DNA of 64,000 nucleotides from Bacillota bacterium (GTDB taxonomy: Bacteria; Armatimonadota; HRBIN16). Under the pieces are notes generated by a model that saw only the letters and a list, made by a program, of their open reading frames with translations, was not told the DNA's origin and searched no databases. The translations under genes and the position numbers were made by a program. Location of the stretch: assembly GCA_023511455.1 (NCBI GenBank), contig JAIMBJ010000003.1, positions 62,001-126,000 on the forward strand, in the 5' to 3' direction. Positions 18,137-26,187 of the stretch are shown piece after piece; positions within the stretch are counted from its first letter, which is position 1; each line of letters begins with the position of its first letter.

Positions 18137-19341
18137 GGTGTGCCGCTGCCTTCTCGCTTCTGCTTCAGGGCGTGGTACATCCGCGCCTGCAAGCCGAAAA
18201 TCTTCACCATACCGGTGCTTTCGCGCTGGTCGAAGGTGGTGGTGTCGAACGACGCCAGCTCCTCCGAGTACAGCGCCCACGGACTGCTTCGTCCGATGAC
18301 CTGCAGGCTGCCTTTGTACAGGCGCAGCCATACGGTGCCGGTTACCCGTTTTTGCGTCTGGCGGATGAAGCACTCCAAATCCTCCTTGAAGGGGTCAAAC
18401 CACAGCCCATAGTATGCCAGCTGCGCCCACTCCGCGTCTACCAGCGATTTAAACCGCAACTCCTCGCGCGTTAGTGCCAGCGCTTCCAGCGCCTGATGCG
18501 CGGTCAGAATGGTGACGGCGGCTGGGCATTCATAGTTCTCACGCACCTTCAGCCCCAGCATCCGGTCTTCCATGATGTCGATACGCCCCACGCCGTTCTC
18601 GCCCGCGATGCGATTCAGTTTGGCAATCAGCTCCGCGGGGGAGAGCGGTTCGCCGTCGATGGCGACGGGCACGCCGTTCTCAAACTCCAGCTTCACCTCG
18701 CGCGGCGCATCGGGTGCGTCCTGCGGGTTGCGTGTCCAGCGGTAAATCTCCTCGGGCGGGGCATAGTCGGGTTCCTCCAGCCTTCCGCCCTCGACGGAGC
18801 GTCCCCACAGGTTCTCGTCGATGCTCCAGATTTTCTCCACGCTCTGAGTGATAGGCACGCCGCGCGATTTGGCGTATTCTATCTCCCACGAGCGGGTGAG
18901 GTTGCGTTCGCGGATGGGTGCGTGGATGACCGCATCGGGCATGAGCGCACGGAGAGTGAACTCGATACGGAACTGGTCGTTGCCCTTGCCCGTGCAGCCG
19001 TGCGCGAACGCCGTAGCACCCACCTGCTTTGCGACTTCCACCGCTTTGGCGGCAATCAGCGGGCGGGCAATCGAGGTGCTGACCGGGTAGCCCTCGTAAC
19101 TGGCGTTTGCCTGCACCGCCGCGAAGCAGTAATCGCGGGCGAACTCCTCTCTGGCAGGCACGGTGTAATGCTCTGTGCCCAACGTCCGCGCTTTGCTTTC
19201 CGCTTCGCGGATGTCCTCCTCGGGCTGACCCACATCCACCGTAACGGTAATCACGTGGTCATACCCATACTCTTCCCGCATCAGCGGAATACAAACCGAG
19301 GTGTCCAGCCCCCCGGAATAGACTAGAACCACTTTCTTCAT
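18133..19341 (-). CDS. argG: Argininosuccinate synthase
   Basis: A 402-residue enzyme condensing citrulline and aspartate at the cost of ATP. The N-terminal PP-loop is YSGGLDTS (8-15), followed by VDVGQPEED, GCTGKGNDQFRIE and the DENLWGRSVEGG block. ATG 19341 is chosen over ATG 19356 because GGGAG sits 8 nt upstream of it and overlaps the earlier ATG, and because MKKVVLVYSGG is the usual start. First gene of argG-argH-yhhQ, with a promoter at 19374-19402. Confidence 0.98.
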   Translation of the reverse strand: MKKVVLVYSGGLDTSVCIPLMREEYGYDHVITVTVDVGQPEEDIREAESKARTLGTEHYTVPAREEFARDYCFAAVQANASYEGYPVSTSIARPLIAAKAVEVAKQVGATAFAHGCTGKGNDQFRIEFTLRALMPDAVIHAPIRERNLTRSWEIEYAKSRGVPITQSVEKIWSIDENLWGRSVEGGRLEEPDYAPPEEIYRWTRNPQDAPDAPREVKLEFENGVPVAIDGEPLSPAELIAKLNRIAGENGVGRIDIMEDRMLGLKVRENYECPAAVTILTAHQALEALALTREELRFKSLVDAEWAQLAYYGLWFDPFKEDLECFIRQTQKRVTGTVWLRLYKGSLQVIGRSSPWALYSEELASFDTTTFDQRESTGMVKIFGLQARMYHALKQKREGSGTP

Positions 19342-19373
19342 CGCCTGTGCTCCCATAATGGTTAACGATTTAG

Positions 19374-19402
19374 ATTATACGCAAAAGGAGCGGGTAACGC
19401 AA
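19374..19402 (-). promoter_or_regulatory. Promoter of argG-argH-yhhQ
   Basis: Minus strand: TTGCGT (19397-19402), 17-nt spacer, perfect TATAAT (19374-19379), 32 nt before the argG ATG. It is divergent from the lacI promoter, only 24 nt away. No ArgR box is evident. Confidence 0.7.
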
Positions 19403-19425
19403 GCGAGAGGAATCCCCTGTTCCCG

Positions 19426-19454
19426 TTGACAAATTCGCAGGGCAGGGGTATAAT
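19426..19454 (+). promoter_or_regulatory. Promoter of LacI/prepilin module 1
   Basis: Perfect TTGACA (19426-19431), a 17-nt spacer and perfect TATAAT (19449-19454). Transcription should start near 19461, at the edge of the operator below. Confidence 0.85.
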
Positions 19455-19464
19455 GAAGCCATCT

Positions 19465-19480
19465 ATGCAAACGTTTGCAT
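19465..19480 (+). promoter_or_regulatory. LacI-family operator, perfect 16-bp palindrome
   Basis: ATGCAAACGTTTGCAT is an exact inverted repeat with the central CG typical of LacI/CcpA operators. It lies 10 nt after the -10 box and 11 nt before the repressor ATG, so bound repressor would block its own promoter. Confidence 0.85.
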
Positions 19481-19491
19481 AACCGAAGACG

Positions 19492-20481
19492 ATGAAAGTC
19501 ACCATCAAGCAGATAGCAGAATGTGTGGGGGTATCACCTTCCACGGTGTCGCGAGTGCTCAGCGGTAGAGGAGAACGCCTGATTTCGGAGCAGACGCGGC
19601 AGCGTGTGCTGCGCGCAGCGGAAGAACTGGGTTATCAGCCCCACCTGGCGGCGCGCTCGCTGGTTACAGGGCGCACCGGTACAGTAGCTCTGTGGATGTA
19701 TCATCTGTATACTGCGTTCCACGCGCAAGTGGTGCATCTGGTGGAAACCGCCCTGTGGCGGTCGGGATACGAGATGCTGATTCGGCAGGTGGGTCACCAG
19801 AGCGAGCCACCCCGACATGGCTGGGGGCGCGTGGACGGGATTATCGGCTTCGAGTGCGTCGGGGCGCTGCGCTTTGTGCAGAAGCACTCCCGTCGTCGGC
19901 CGGTGCCGGTGGTCAGTATGGGTGCATACTATCTGGCGGATGTAGACCATGTGGGCGTAGACCTTTATACAGGAGCTGTACAGGCGGTGCAGCACCTGAT
20001 CGAGCAGGGCTGTCATCGAGTCGCTTATTTGGTCAACGCTGAGTCGCGCCATCCAGGCGATGCACGTCGTGATGCTTACGATGCGGTGATGCAGGAGGCG
20101 GGCTTGCGGCGGGAGTACATCGTTAGCGTGGACCAGTCGCGTGCAGCCGCGGCGGCGTCAGTGGCAGCGCATGTGGAACAGTTCGGTCTTCCCGATGCTA
20201 TCTTCTGCCACAACGACGAGATGGCTCTGGGCGCGTATCGCAGCTTGCGTTTACTGGGCGTGCGTGTTCCCGACGAGGTGGCTCTCGTCGGCTGTGACGG
20301 CATTGAGGATACCGAGTATCTGGAAGTCCCTCTCAGCACCATCCGGCAGCCGCTGGAGGAGATGTGTCAGCTGGCGTGCCAGTTCTTGCAGAGGCGCATG
20401 GCGCAGCCGGATATCCCTCTGCAGTCGGCGGTGTTGTTGCCGCAGCTGGTGGTGCGGGAGTCTTCCTTACGGAGGAGGTGA
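19492..20481 (+). CDS. LacI-family transcriptional regulator, module 1
   Basis: A 329-residue repressor. The N-terminal helix-turn-helix TIKQIAECVGVSPSTVSRVL (4-23) is followed by the hinge helix (LGYQPHLAARSL) and a periplasmic-binding-protein-like ligand domain. That domain includes the DGIIGFE strand, GCHRVAYLVN, DAIFCHNDEMALGAYRSL, VALVGCDGIED and STIRQPLEEM. The last are standard sugar-sensing LacI landmarks, so the ligand is probably a saccharide or nucleoside. The perfect palindrome ahead of its own ATG argues for autoregulation. It is followed on the same strand by a prepilin gene 94 nt downstream with no terminator between, so both are likely in one regulated transcript. Confidence 0.93.
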   Translation: MKVTIKQIAECVGVSPSTVSRVLSGRGERLISEQTRQRVLRAAEELGYQPHLAARSLVTGRTGTVALWMYHLYTAFHAQVVHLVETALWRSGYEMLIRQVGHQSEPPRHGWGRVDGIIGFECVGALRFVQKHSRRRPVPVVSMGAYYLADVDHVGVDLYTGAVQAVQHLIEQGCHRVAYLVNAESRHPGDARRDAYDAVMQEAGLRREYIVSVDQSRAAAAASVAAHVEQFGLPDAIFCHNDEMALGAYRSLRLLGVRVPDEVALVGCDGIEDTEYLEVPLSTIRQPLEEMCQLACQFLQRRMAQPDIPLQSAVLLPQLVVRESSLRRR

Positions 20482-20575
20482 TGTGGAACAGCGGTCAGTG
20501 GACAGTTCTTCCGTGTTTGCGTATGCTACTCAGATTCCAGGTTCAAAGTAACTTTCAGAACGAGGAGGGACAACG

Positions 20576-21358
20576 ATGAAACGGTTTGGCTTTACGCTCA
20601 TCGAGCTGCTGGTGGTTATCGCCATTATCGCGATACTGGCAGCCATTCTGTTCCCGGTGTTCAGCCAGGCGCGTACCAAAGCCCGCCAGGCTTCCGACAT
20701 CAGCAACATGAAGCAGCAGGGTCTGGCGCTGATGATGTACTCGCAGGACTACGACGAGAAGCTGCTGGGCTTTGGTCTGCCCTATGAGGGAGACCCTCGC
20801 TGTTCACCCGGTCCTTGGGTCTACTGGCCCGCGCTGTTACAGCCCTACGTGAAGAACACGCGGGTATTCCTCTCGCCGCAGCTGGAGGCGGCGTATGATG
20901 CCAACGCACCATGGGTCTGTAAGGCACTGAATATCAACCTCAGCCCCGATGGCAACACGCTTTACTTCTCTTACATGCTGAACGGGGTGGGGGATTGGTA
21001 CTACACCCGCTGGAAAGACAACAACCCGGGCGCGCACTGGGGCATCGTGTGGTGGCGCTATCCCAGCCAGGGGGTGTTACAGGAGCCTGCAGGCACCATC
21101 TACGTGGTGAACGGGCACTGCCCGGACTCGTGGCAGGATGGTCACCTCGATTATCCGCTGCGGCTGGGATGGAACACCTGGACGTGTACCGGCACCGACT
21201 GGAGCTCGCGTGACCCCAACGTGCAGGGCTTCTTCAACGGTATGCAAAACATCATCTGGACGGATGGGCACGTCTCTCCGCGCAAGTGGGGACATACCTT
21301 CCCGCATGAGTGGACGGTGCAGGCAGACCGTGACGCGGACCCTGTGCTGAACCCGTAA
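20576..21358 (+). CDS. Prepilin-like protein (DUF1559/H-X9-DG family), module 1
   Basis: A 260-residue type IV pilin-like protein. The leader MKRFG ends in Gly, followed by [20 protein letters not shown], giving the standard prepilin peptidase site and Glu at mature position 5. The next part, [27 protein letters not shown], is the extended N-terminal helix of pseudopilins of the DUF1559 type. The tail contains [15 protein letters not shown], the H-X9-DG block with Phe in place of the first His. A GAGGAGGG Shine-Dalgarno precedes the ATG. Such proteins are matured in the inner membrane and may form pseudopili or act as surface binding proteins. The soluble domain is rich in Trp, Tyr and Pro. 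Confidence 0.9.
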   Translation: MKRFGFTLIELLVVIAIIAILAAILFPVFSQARTKARQASDISNMKQQGLALMMYSQDYDEKLLGFGLPYEGDPRCSPGPWVYWPALLQPYVKNTRVFLSPQLEAAYDANAPWVCKALNINLSPDGNTLYFSYMLNGVGDWYYTRWKDNNPGAHWGIVWWRYPSQGVLQEPAGTIYVVNGHCPDSWQDGHLDYPLRLGWNTWTCTGTDWSSRDPNVQGFFNGMQNIIWTDGHVSPRKWGHTFPHEWTVQADRDADPVLNP

Positions 21359-21373
21359 ACACGTCAAATCAAA

Positions 21374-21398
21374 CGACCTCCGGCAGTGCCGGAGGTCG
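21374..21398 (+). promoter_or_regulatory. Intra-module hairpin
   Basis: A perfect stem CGACCTCCGGCA/TGCCGGAGGTCG between the prepilin and small membrane protein genes. There is no U-tract, and it is 7 nt before the next Shine-Dalgarno. It looks like an RNA-stability or partial-termination element setting the ratio of the two products. Confidence 0.6.
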
Positions 21399-21415
21399 CT
21401 ATCTGGAGGTGTAAG

Positions 21416-21625
21416 ATGAGACGCGAGATCCCGCCCTGGGTGGCGGTGCTGGTGATCGTGGTGGTGTTAGCCATTGCAGGTTTCTTTTACGCGCGGCAGT
21501 GGTTCGAGGGGCCAAAGCGCATCTCCGGAACCCCTCCGCCCGGCGTGAATCTGGCACCACCCATGCCGGGGCAGTCCGGCACGCCGATGGCAGCGCCACC
21601 CCCATCCGGCGGTTACGGAAGGTAA
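21416..21625 (+). CDS. Small single-pass membrane protein, module 1
   Basis: A 69-residue protein. ATG 21416 has GGAGGT 5 nt upstream. The sequence reads MRREIPPWVAVLVIVVVLAI, then a short charged stretch and a Pro/Gly-rich tail of about 35 residues. This is one TM helix, basic side inside, with a flexible outside tail. It is clearly homologous to the 68-residue protein at 58092 (RE-h-x-P-x-VAV-V-hVVVL), which also follows a prepilin. No family name known to me. It may be an assembly partner or minor component for the adjacent prepilin. Confidence 0.8.
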   Translation: MRREIPPWVAVLVIVVVLAIAGFFYARQWFEGPKRISGTPPPGVNLAPPMPGQSGTPMAAPPPSGGYGR

Positions 21626-21636
21626 GGTCGTCTCCT

Positions 21637-21745
21637 GTGGAGGGCGAGGCTCCCGCCGAGGCGTTTGGTGCGTTTTTCGGCTCACCCGGAGGTTCGCCCT
21701 CCGCGTACGCAGGTTGAAGCCTGCGGCTACAGAAGCCTCTACAGA
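21637..21745 (+). repeat. Dispersed intergenic repeat, copy A
   Basis: Segments GAGGGCGAGGCTCC, GAGGTTCGCC, GTACGCAG and TGAAGCCTGCGGCTACAGAAG occur in the same order in copy B at 31497-31620 on the opposite strand. Neither copy encodes a protein. Origin unknown; it resembles a palindrome-rich dispersed element. Confidence 0.7.
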
Positions 21746-21777
21746 AGCCTGCTGCCGAGGCGTTCAGCATCTTCGCC

Positions 21778-21806
21778 TTGCAACCGGTCTGCTTTCGCCA
21801 TATAAT
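21778..21806 (+). promoter_or_regulatory. Promoter of the diguanylate cyclase gene
   Basis: TTGCAA (21778-21783), 17-nt spacer, perfect TATAAT (21801-21806), 33 nt before the start codon. Confidence 0.7.
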
Positions 21807-21838
21807 ATCCACAAGAGCTCGCAGCAGGAGAAATCGCT

Positions 21839-23479
21839 TTGGTGCGCGGTCTGCAACGGAAGCAACAGGTCTTATGGGGTGTAGCCCTCACGGGTCTGCC
21901 CGTGTGCTGGTGGCTGCAGCCCGTTCAGGTGGTGCACCCATTCCCCCTGCCTCTGCTAATCCTGCTCACGGTGCTGACGATGGCGGTGCCCGTAGGGCGG
22001 CTGAGGACTCGCAGGGTACGCTTCGGCGGTGCGGTGGTTTTCTTCGCGAGCTTGCTGTACGGCGCAGCCGTAGGCGGGGCGATGAGCCTCGTCGCGGGGT
22101 GGGTAGCACAGCGCATCGTGCGTGATCGCCAAAACACGTTGTTGTACGCCTCCGCGGTCGCACTCTCGGCGATGTGCAGCGGTCTCCTGTTTCATCCTTC
22201 CAGTAGCCTTTCGGCGGTAACATGGCAGTTCTTGTTGCGAGTACTGGCCGCGGCGCTGTTGTTTGGCGCGGTACGGGTGCTTTTGCTGTGGTGGGGTGAA
22301 GGCTGGCGAAAAGTGTCCGTCTGGTCTGCAGCACGCGCGGAGATGTTCGTGGATGCTGTGGCTTTCCCCACGGTGATGGCAACGTTATCCATACAGAGCA
22401 CGTGGGGGTGGTTGTCCGTCGTGCTGTTCTGCGTGATGGGCGCTATAGGGTTGTTGTCCGCGCGGGCGTTTATTCAGGCGCATCTGGCGCAGCGACAAAT
22501 CCGCGCCCTGCGAACCATGCACCAGCGACTGATAGCCCATTTGCACCCCGACCACCTGATGCAAGATCTGGGTAACGAACTGCGCCGTCTGTTGCCCTTT
22601 GACCGGCTGACACTGTGGAGCTACGCCCGTCAGGAGGCGCATCTGCAAAACGTTGGGGTCTACCCGCAGCAAAGTCGGGATGTGTTCCCTGCCTACCTCG
22701 AAGCGAGCGGGACGCTGGGCAAAGCGTTGGACCACCGAAAACCGATGGTGCTTGCGCATCCACTTTCCGAACGCCTGCCCGACCTGCAGGAGCATTTTCA
22801 GGGGCATTTGCTGCTTGTTCCGCTGTGCGTCCACGACTACCCCTGGGGGCTGCTTGTGCTGGAGCGTGAGCCACAGCGGGAACCTTTTGTACGCGCGGAT
22901 TACGAGACCATACAGGTGCTGGTGGAGCATCTGACGATTTTACTGGAGAACTTGCGGTTATATCGGCAGACCGCAGAGCTCGCAGTACGCGACGGCTTGA
23001 CGGGTTTATTGAACCACCGCCGGTTTCACGAGCGGCTTCAGGAGGAGCTGTCCCGCTCACTGCGCTATCACCATCCCTTGACCCTGTTGATGATTGACGT
23101 GGACTACTTCAAGCGCTACAACGACACCTATGGTCATCAGCAAGGGGACGAACTTCTGCGTAAGCTGGCAGAGATATTGCGGCAAAACATCCGTCAGAGC
23201 GACATCGCGGGCAGGTACGGTGGCGAGGAGTTCGCGGTGATTCTGCCGGAAACCGATAAAGAATCGGCTGTCGTGCTGGCTCAGAGGTTGTGCGAGGTGG
23301 TAGCGCGCACACCGTTTCCGGGGTATCCGGGCGGTCCGCCGGTGCGCTGCACCGTGAGCATCGGCGTGGCGAGTTATCCTGAGGATGCGCTCACCGTTTC
23401 CGACCTGATTGCTGCCGCAGATACCGCGCTCTACCGGGCGAAGCGATTTGGCAAGAACCGGGTGGTGATAGCGCCTTGA
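21839..23479 (+). CDS. Membrane diguanylate cyclase (TM sensor, GAF, GGDEF)
   Basis: A 546-residue c-di-GMP synthase. Residues about 10-215 hold six or more TM helices. Residues about 230-375 form a GAF-like domain (LRRLLPFDRLTLW, GTLGKALDHRKPMVL, VPLCVHDYPWGLLVLER). The C-terminal GGDEF domain has DGLTGLLNHRRF, the signature GGEEF (461-465), and the product-inhibition I-site RQSD (452-455) nine residues earlier. It is therefore predicted active and feedback inhibited. The start is TTG with GGAG 8 nt upstream; GTG 21842 is an alternative. Its stop codon overlaps the TTG start of the next gene. Confidence 0.93.
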   Translation: MVRGLQRKQQVLWGVALTGLPVCWWLQPVQVVHPFPLPLLILLTVLTMAVPVGRLRTRRVRFGGAVVFFASLLYGAAVGGAMSLVAGWVAQRIVRDRQNTLLYASAVALSAMCSGLLFHPSSSLSAVTWQFLLRVLAAALLFGAVRVLLLWWGEGWRKVSVWSAARAEMFVDAVAFPTVMATLSIQSTWGWLSVVLFCVMGAIGLLSARAFIQAHLAQRQIRALRTMHQRLIAHLHPDHLMQDLGNELRRLLPFDRLTLWSYARQEAHLQNVGVYPQQSRDVFPAYLEASGTLGKALDHRKPMVLAHPLSERLPDLQEHFQGHLLLVPLCVHDYPWGLLVLEREPQREPFVRADYETIQVLVEHLTILLENLRLYRQTAELAVRDGLTGLLNHRRFHERLQEELSRSLRYHHPLTLLMIDVDYFKRYNDTYGHQQGDELLRKLAEILRQNIRQSDIAGRYGGEEFAVILPETDKESAVVLAQRLCEVVARTPFPGYPGGPPVRCTVSIGVASYPEDALTVSDLIAAADTALYRAKRFGKNRVVIAP

Positions 23480-24288
23480 GGACGAATCTTGCGGTAGTCG
23501 TCACGGCAGGCGGGCGTATTGCCAGAGCGGATTTTCTCTCCAGCAGTCTACCCGAAGCCTCTGCCGCCGCGGAGGACTACGCCGGTGAAGGCAGGCATGT
23601 TCTCATCAAGGCTCTCCTCAAGACAGGAAGGCGCGCTCTGCTCGAAATCGTTTTGGATGCGGTGCGGGCGACTGGTCTGGCAGAACGGACGGTCATTGTC
23701 GGTAGTGCGGAACTGCAACACTGGTTGAATCCTCCGCATGAAACCCTCGTGCCCGAGCTCTCGGAAGCGCACGAAAACCTGATTGCCGGTTTGGAGGCGG
23801 TGAAGGAGTATCCCCGCGCGCTTTACCTCACGTCTGACCTGCCCTTTGTAACGGCTGATGCAATCAAACGTTTCGTGGATGCCTGTCCGCCCGATGCACA
23901 GCTCTGCTACGCGATAGCCCGGCGTGAAGCGTTCGACGCGCGTTTTCCCGACTCGCCCAGCACCTACGCCCGGTTGAGGGACGGTGAGTTTGTGGCGGGG
24001 TGTGCAATGATGGTGGAACCCGCTGCACTGCTGGCGCGTGCCGAATGGATACGGCAGGTCGCCCAACGGCGCAAGAGCCTCTGGCGGCTGGCTCTGCTGG
24101 CAGGTTGGCATGTTCTGTGGAAGTACGCTACCCGACAGCTGAGGGTGGCGGATGTGGAACGCCGTGCAGAACAACTTTTGGGGATGCGCTGTCGGGCGGT
24201 GGAGTGCGACCCGGAACTGGCTTACGATATAGACACCCCGCAGGAGTATGAGTACGCGTGGAGGTTCGCCAATGACAGAGCTGGCTAA
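23476..24288 (+). CDS. MobA-like NTP transferase domain protein (second copy)
   Basis: A 270-residue paralog of the protein at 1914. It begins LAVVVTAGGR (5-13), keeps TSDLPF (119-124) at the metal-binding strand, and shares RRKSLWRLA and a DIDTPQEYE ending. The glycine loop again lacks the normal SxRMGxxK, and an insert of about 25 residues follows it. Start TTG overlaps the cyclase stop by 4 nt, and its 3' end overlaps cdsA by 17 nt, so it is firmly in this operon. The position beside CDP-diglyceride synthase suggests a nucleotide-activated lipid or sugar head group, which is inference. Confidence 0.75.
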   Translation: MRTNLAVVVTAGGRIARADFLSSSLPEASAAAEDYAGEGRHVLIKALLKTGRRALLEIVLDAVRATGLAERTVIVGSAELQHWLNPPHETLVPELSEAHENLIAGLEAVKEYPRALYLTSDLPFVTADAIKRFVDACPPDAQLCYAIARREAFDARFPDSPSTYARLRDGEFVAGCAMMVEPAALLARAEWIRQVAQRRKSLWRLALLAGWHVLWKYATRQLRVADVERRAEQLLGMRCRAVECDPELAYDIDTPQEYEYAWRFANDRAG

Positions 24289-25156
24289 GCGCGTGCTCAC
24301 TGCGCTGATTGGTATCCCTGTGTTTCTACTCGCGCTGGTGGGACCACCGGCGGCGGTGATGCCTGCAGGAAGTACCTGGGTGGTACTGGTGATGCTGATA
24401 GCGCTGATGGGTATGCTGGAGATGCTGTCGGCGGTGGAGAAACGGTATCCGCAGGTGCGGGTGAACCGCCCGCTGGCGATGTTATCGGTGTATCTGCCCT
24501 TTGATGCGTGGCTGGGTTCGCAGCCGCAGGCGACCTTTCTGGGGAGCGTTCGTTTGGTGGTTGCCGCCATCATGCTGGTCGCTCTGGCGTGGGAGGTGTG
24601 GCAGGCGGAGAGGCTGGGGAAGCTGAGTGTATGGCGGAATGTCGGCACCGCTGCGCTCGTTGTTCTGTATCCCGGACTGTTGTTGAGCATGTGGGTGAGA
24701 CTGCAATTGATAGATGCGGGCTGCACCGGGGAGGGGGTATGGTTTTCGGACGGCGTGCGCCTGATATTATTGACGTGCGTTTCGATGTGGGTGTGTGACT
24801 CCGCCGCCTACTTTGTGGGTAATCGCTTCGGCAAGCGGCGAATGTCGCCCCGGCTCAGCCCGCGCAAGAGCTGGGAAGGGGCGGCAGCGGGTACACTGTT
24901 TGGGACGGTTGCCGCCAGCCTGACCGCTCTGGGGATGGGTTTGGCTCCCTGGACAGCGGCGTTGCTGGTGCTGGTAGCGGTCGTTATGGGGCAGATAGGC
25001 GACCTGTTTGAAAGCGCATTGAAGCGCGAACTGGAGATAAAGGACTTTGGCGGTTTTCTGCCCGGGCATGGTGGGGTAATGGACCGGTTTGATAGCCTGC
25101 TGTTCGCTTTACCGGTTGTTTATCTGCTCAGCCACTTCTTGCCCATTTGCTCGTAG
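24272..25156 (+). CDS. cdsA: Phosphatidate cytidylyltransferase (CDP-diglyceride synthase)
   Basis: A 294-residue membrane enzyme making CDP-diacylglycerol from CTP and phosphatidate, the branch point of phospholipid synthesis. There are about seven to eight TM helices. The C-terminal family signature is complete: SALKRELEIKDFG, then LPGHGGVMDRFDS. ATG 24272 is picked because GGAGG lies 7 nt upstream and the product starts with the usual KRVLTALIGIP; the overlap with the previous gene is 17 nt. Confidence 0.96.
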   Translation: MTELAKRVLTALIGIPVFLLALVGPPAAVMPAGSTWVVLVMLIALMGMLEMLSAVEKRYPQVRVNRPLAMLSVYLPFDAWLGSQPQATFLGSVRLVVAAIMLVALAWEVWQAERLGKLSVWRNVGTAALVVLYPGLLLSMWVRLQLIDAGCTGEGVWFSDGVRLILLTCVSMWVCDSAAYFVGNRFGKRRMSPRLSPRKSWEGAAAGTLFGTVAASLTALGMGLAPWTAALLVLVAVVMGQIGDLFESALKRELEIKDFGGFLPGHGGVMDRFDSLLFALPVVYLLSHFLPICS

Positions 25157-25226
25157 CTGTACCAGAACGCAAATCCTCTCCGGTGTGGAAGGAACTCGTT
25201 GAGGATTAACAAGGAGAGGATTGCTC

Positions 25227-26120
25227 ATGGTTGTTGTATTGGCGGAGAGCGCTTTGGTGAGCCGCCCTTCGGCGTGGTGGCAGCGTGCTCTTGTAGCCGA
25301 TGGACAGTCATGGATATGGGTGGGCACGCTGGTTATTAGCCTCGTGCTGATTGCTATCCTCGCTTTGCGCTACCTGTGGTACCTCTGGTGGCTACATCGC
25401 ATTCGCCTTCTACGCGGACAGGGGTTGATATCTTCCTCGGAGTTGCGAAGAGGGCAATGTGCTTACCTGCAATTGCTGGACGGTTCCGAGGAGGAGCGTT
25501 TGCGCCGGTGGCGTACGATGGTGCGCGCCGTTCACCCCAGCACAGTAGATGTGGACATGCCCATGCTGGCAGAGGGTGAGCGTTTCGTGCCAGGGGCACG
25601 GGTCGCCCTGGCGGTGAACGCAATAGACAGCCTGTATGTGATGGAAACCGAGGTTGTCGGTGTGGAAAGCGGTGAACCATGTGTTTTGCGGTTACGCCGA
25701 CAGCCTTTACTCCATCGTCTGCAGAGGAGACAGTTTGCGCGGGTGGAGCTCATGGCACCGGCTACCATCGAGATAGTGGGGGGAAAGAGTATTGGTCGGT
25801 ATACCGGTGTGATTCTGGACATCGGCGGAGGCGGTGTGTGTGTGCAGGCACCCGTGGCTCCAGTGGTGGGAAGCACGGTGTGTCTGGAGGTGCCGACGTT
25901 GTCTGAGGTTTTGCCTGCTTCAACCCGCCTGACAGTGGTGGGAGTGTCGGAGACCGTGGTGGACGGGCATCTGGAATATCGCCTGCATTGCGCCTTTGCC
26001 GACCTGAGCGCGGAACAACATGAGCGCGTGGCGCGGTATGTGCACCGAAAGCAGCATGAATCTGTCACTGAGCGACGCTGGCGCACACCGCAAGAGGTGG
26101 GGACTCAGCATTATTCCTGA
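25227..26120 (+). CDS. PilZ-domain c-di-GMP-binding protein with N-terminal TM helix
   Basis: A 297-residue protein. AAGGAGAGG precedes ATG 25227. One strong TM helix (WIWVGTLVISLVLIAILALRYLWYLWW) is followed by a YcgR-like N-terminal domain and a PilZ domain at about 165-290. The c-di-GMP motif appears as RRQFARV (RxxxR), then DIGGGGV where the usual DxSxxG has Gly for Ser. It lies in the same direction as a diguanylate cyclase and before a second PilZ gene. YcgR-type proteins adjust motility or surface machinery in response to c-di-GMP. Confidence 0.85.
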   Translation: MVVVLAESALVSRPSAWWQRALVADGQSWIWVGTLVISLVLIAILALRYLWYLWWLHRIRLLRGQGLISSSELRRGQCAYLQLLDGSEEERLRRWRTMVRAVHPSTVDVDMPMLAEGERFVPGARVALAVNAIDSLYVMETEVVGVESGEPCVLRLRRQPLLHRLQRRQFARVELMAPATIEIVGGKSIGRYTGVILDIGGGGVCVQAPVAPVVGSTVCLEVPTLSEVLPASTRLTVVGVSETVVDGHLEYRLHCAFADLSAEQHERVARYVHRKQHESVTERRWRTPQEVGTQHYS

Positions 26121-26187
26121 CCTGAACTCTGTTGCCTTCGTAGCCGATAATGGACATGGATAGAGCGATGGCAGGAGCGATAGGTCC

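Noticed and set aside
18137-18373. 79-codon upstream extension of argH
   Set aside because: It overlaps argG; MSKLWGGRF is the family start, and the 4-nt overlap with argG is typical of coupling.
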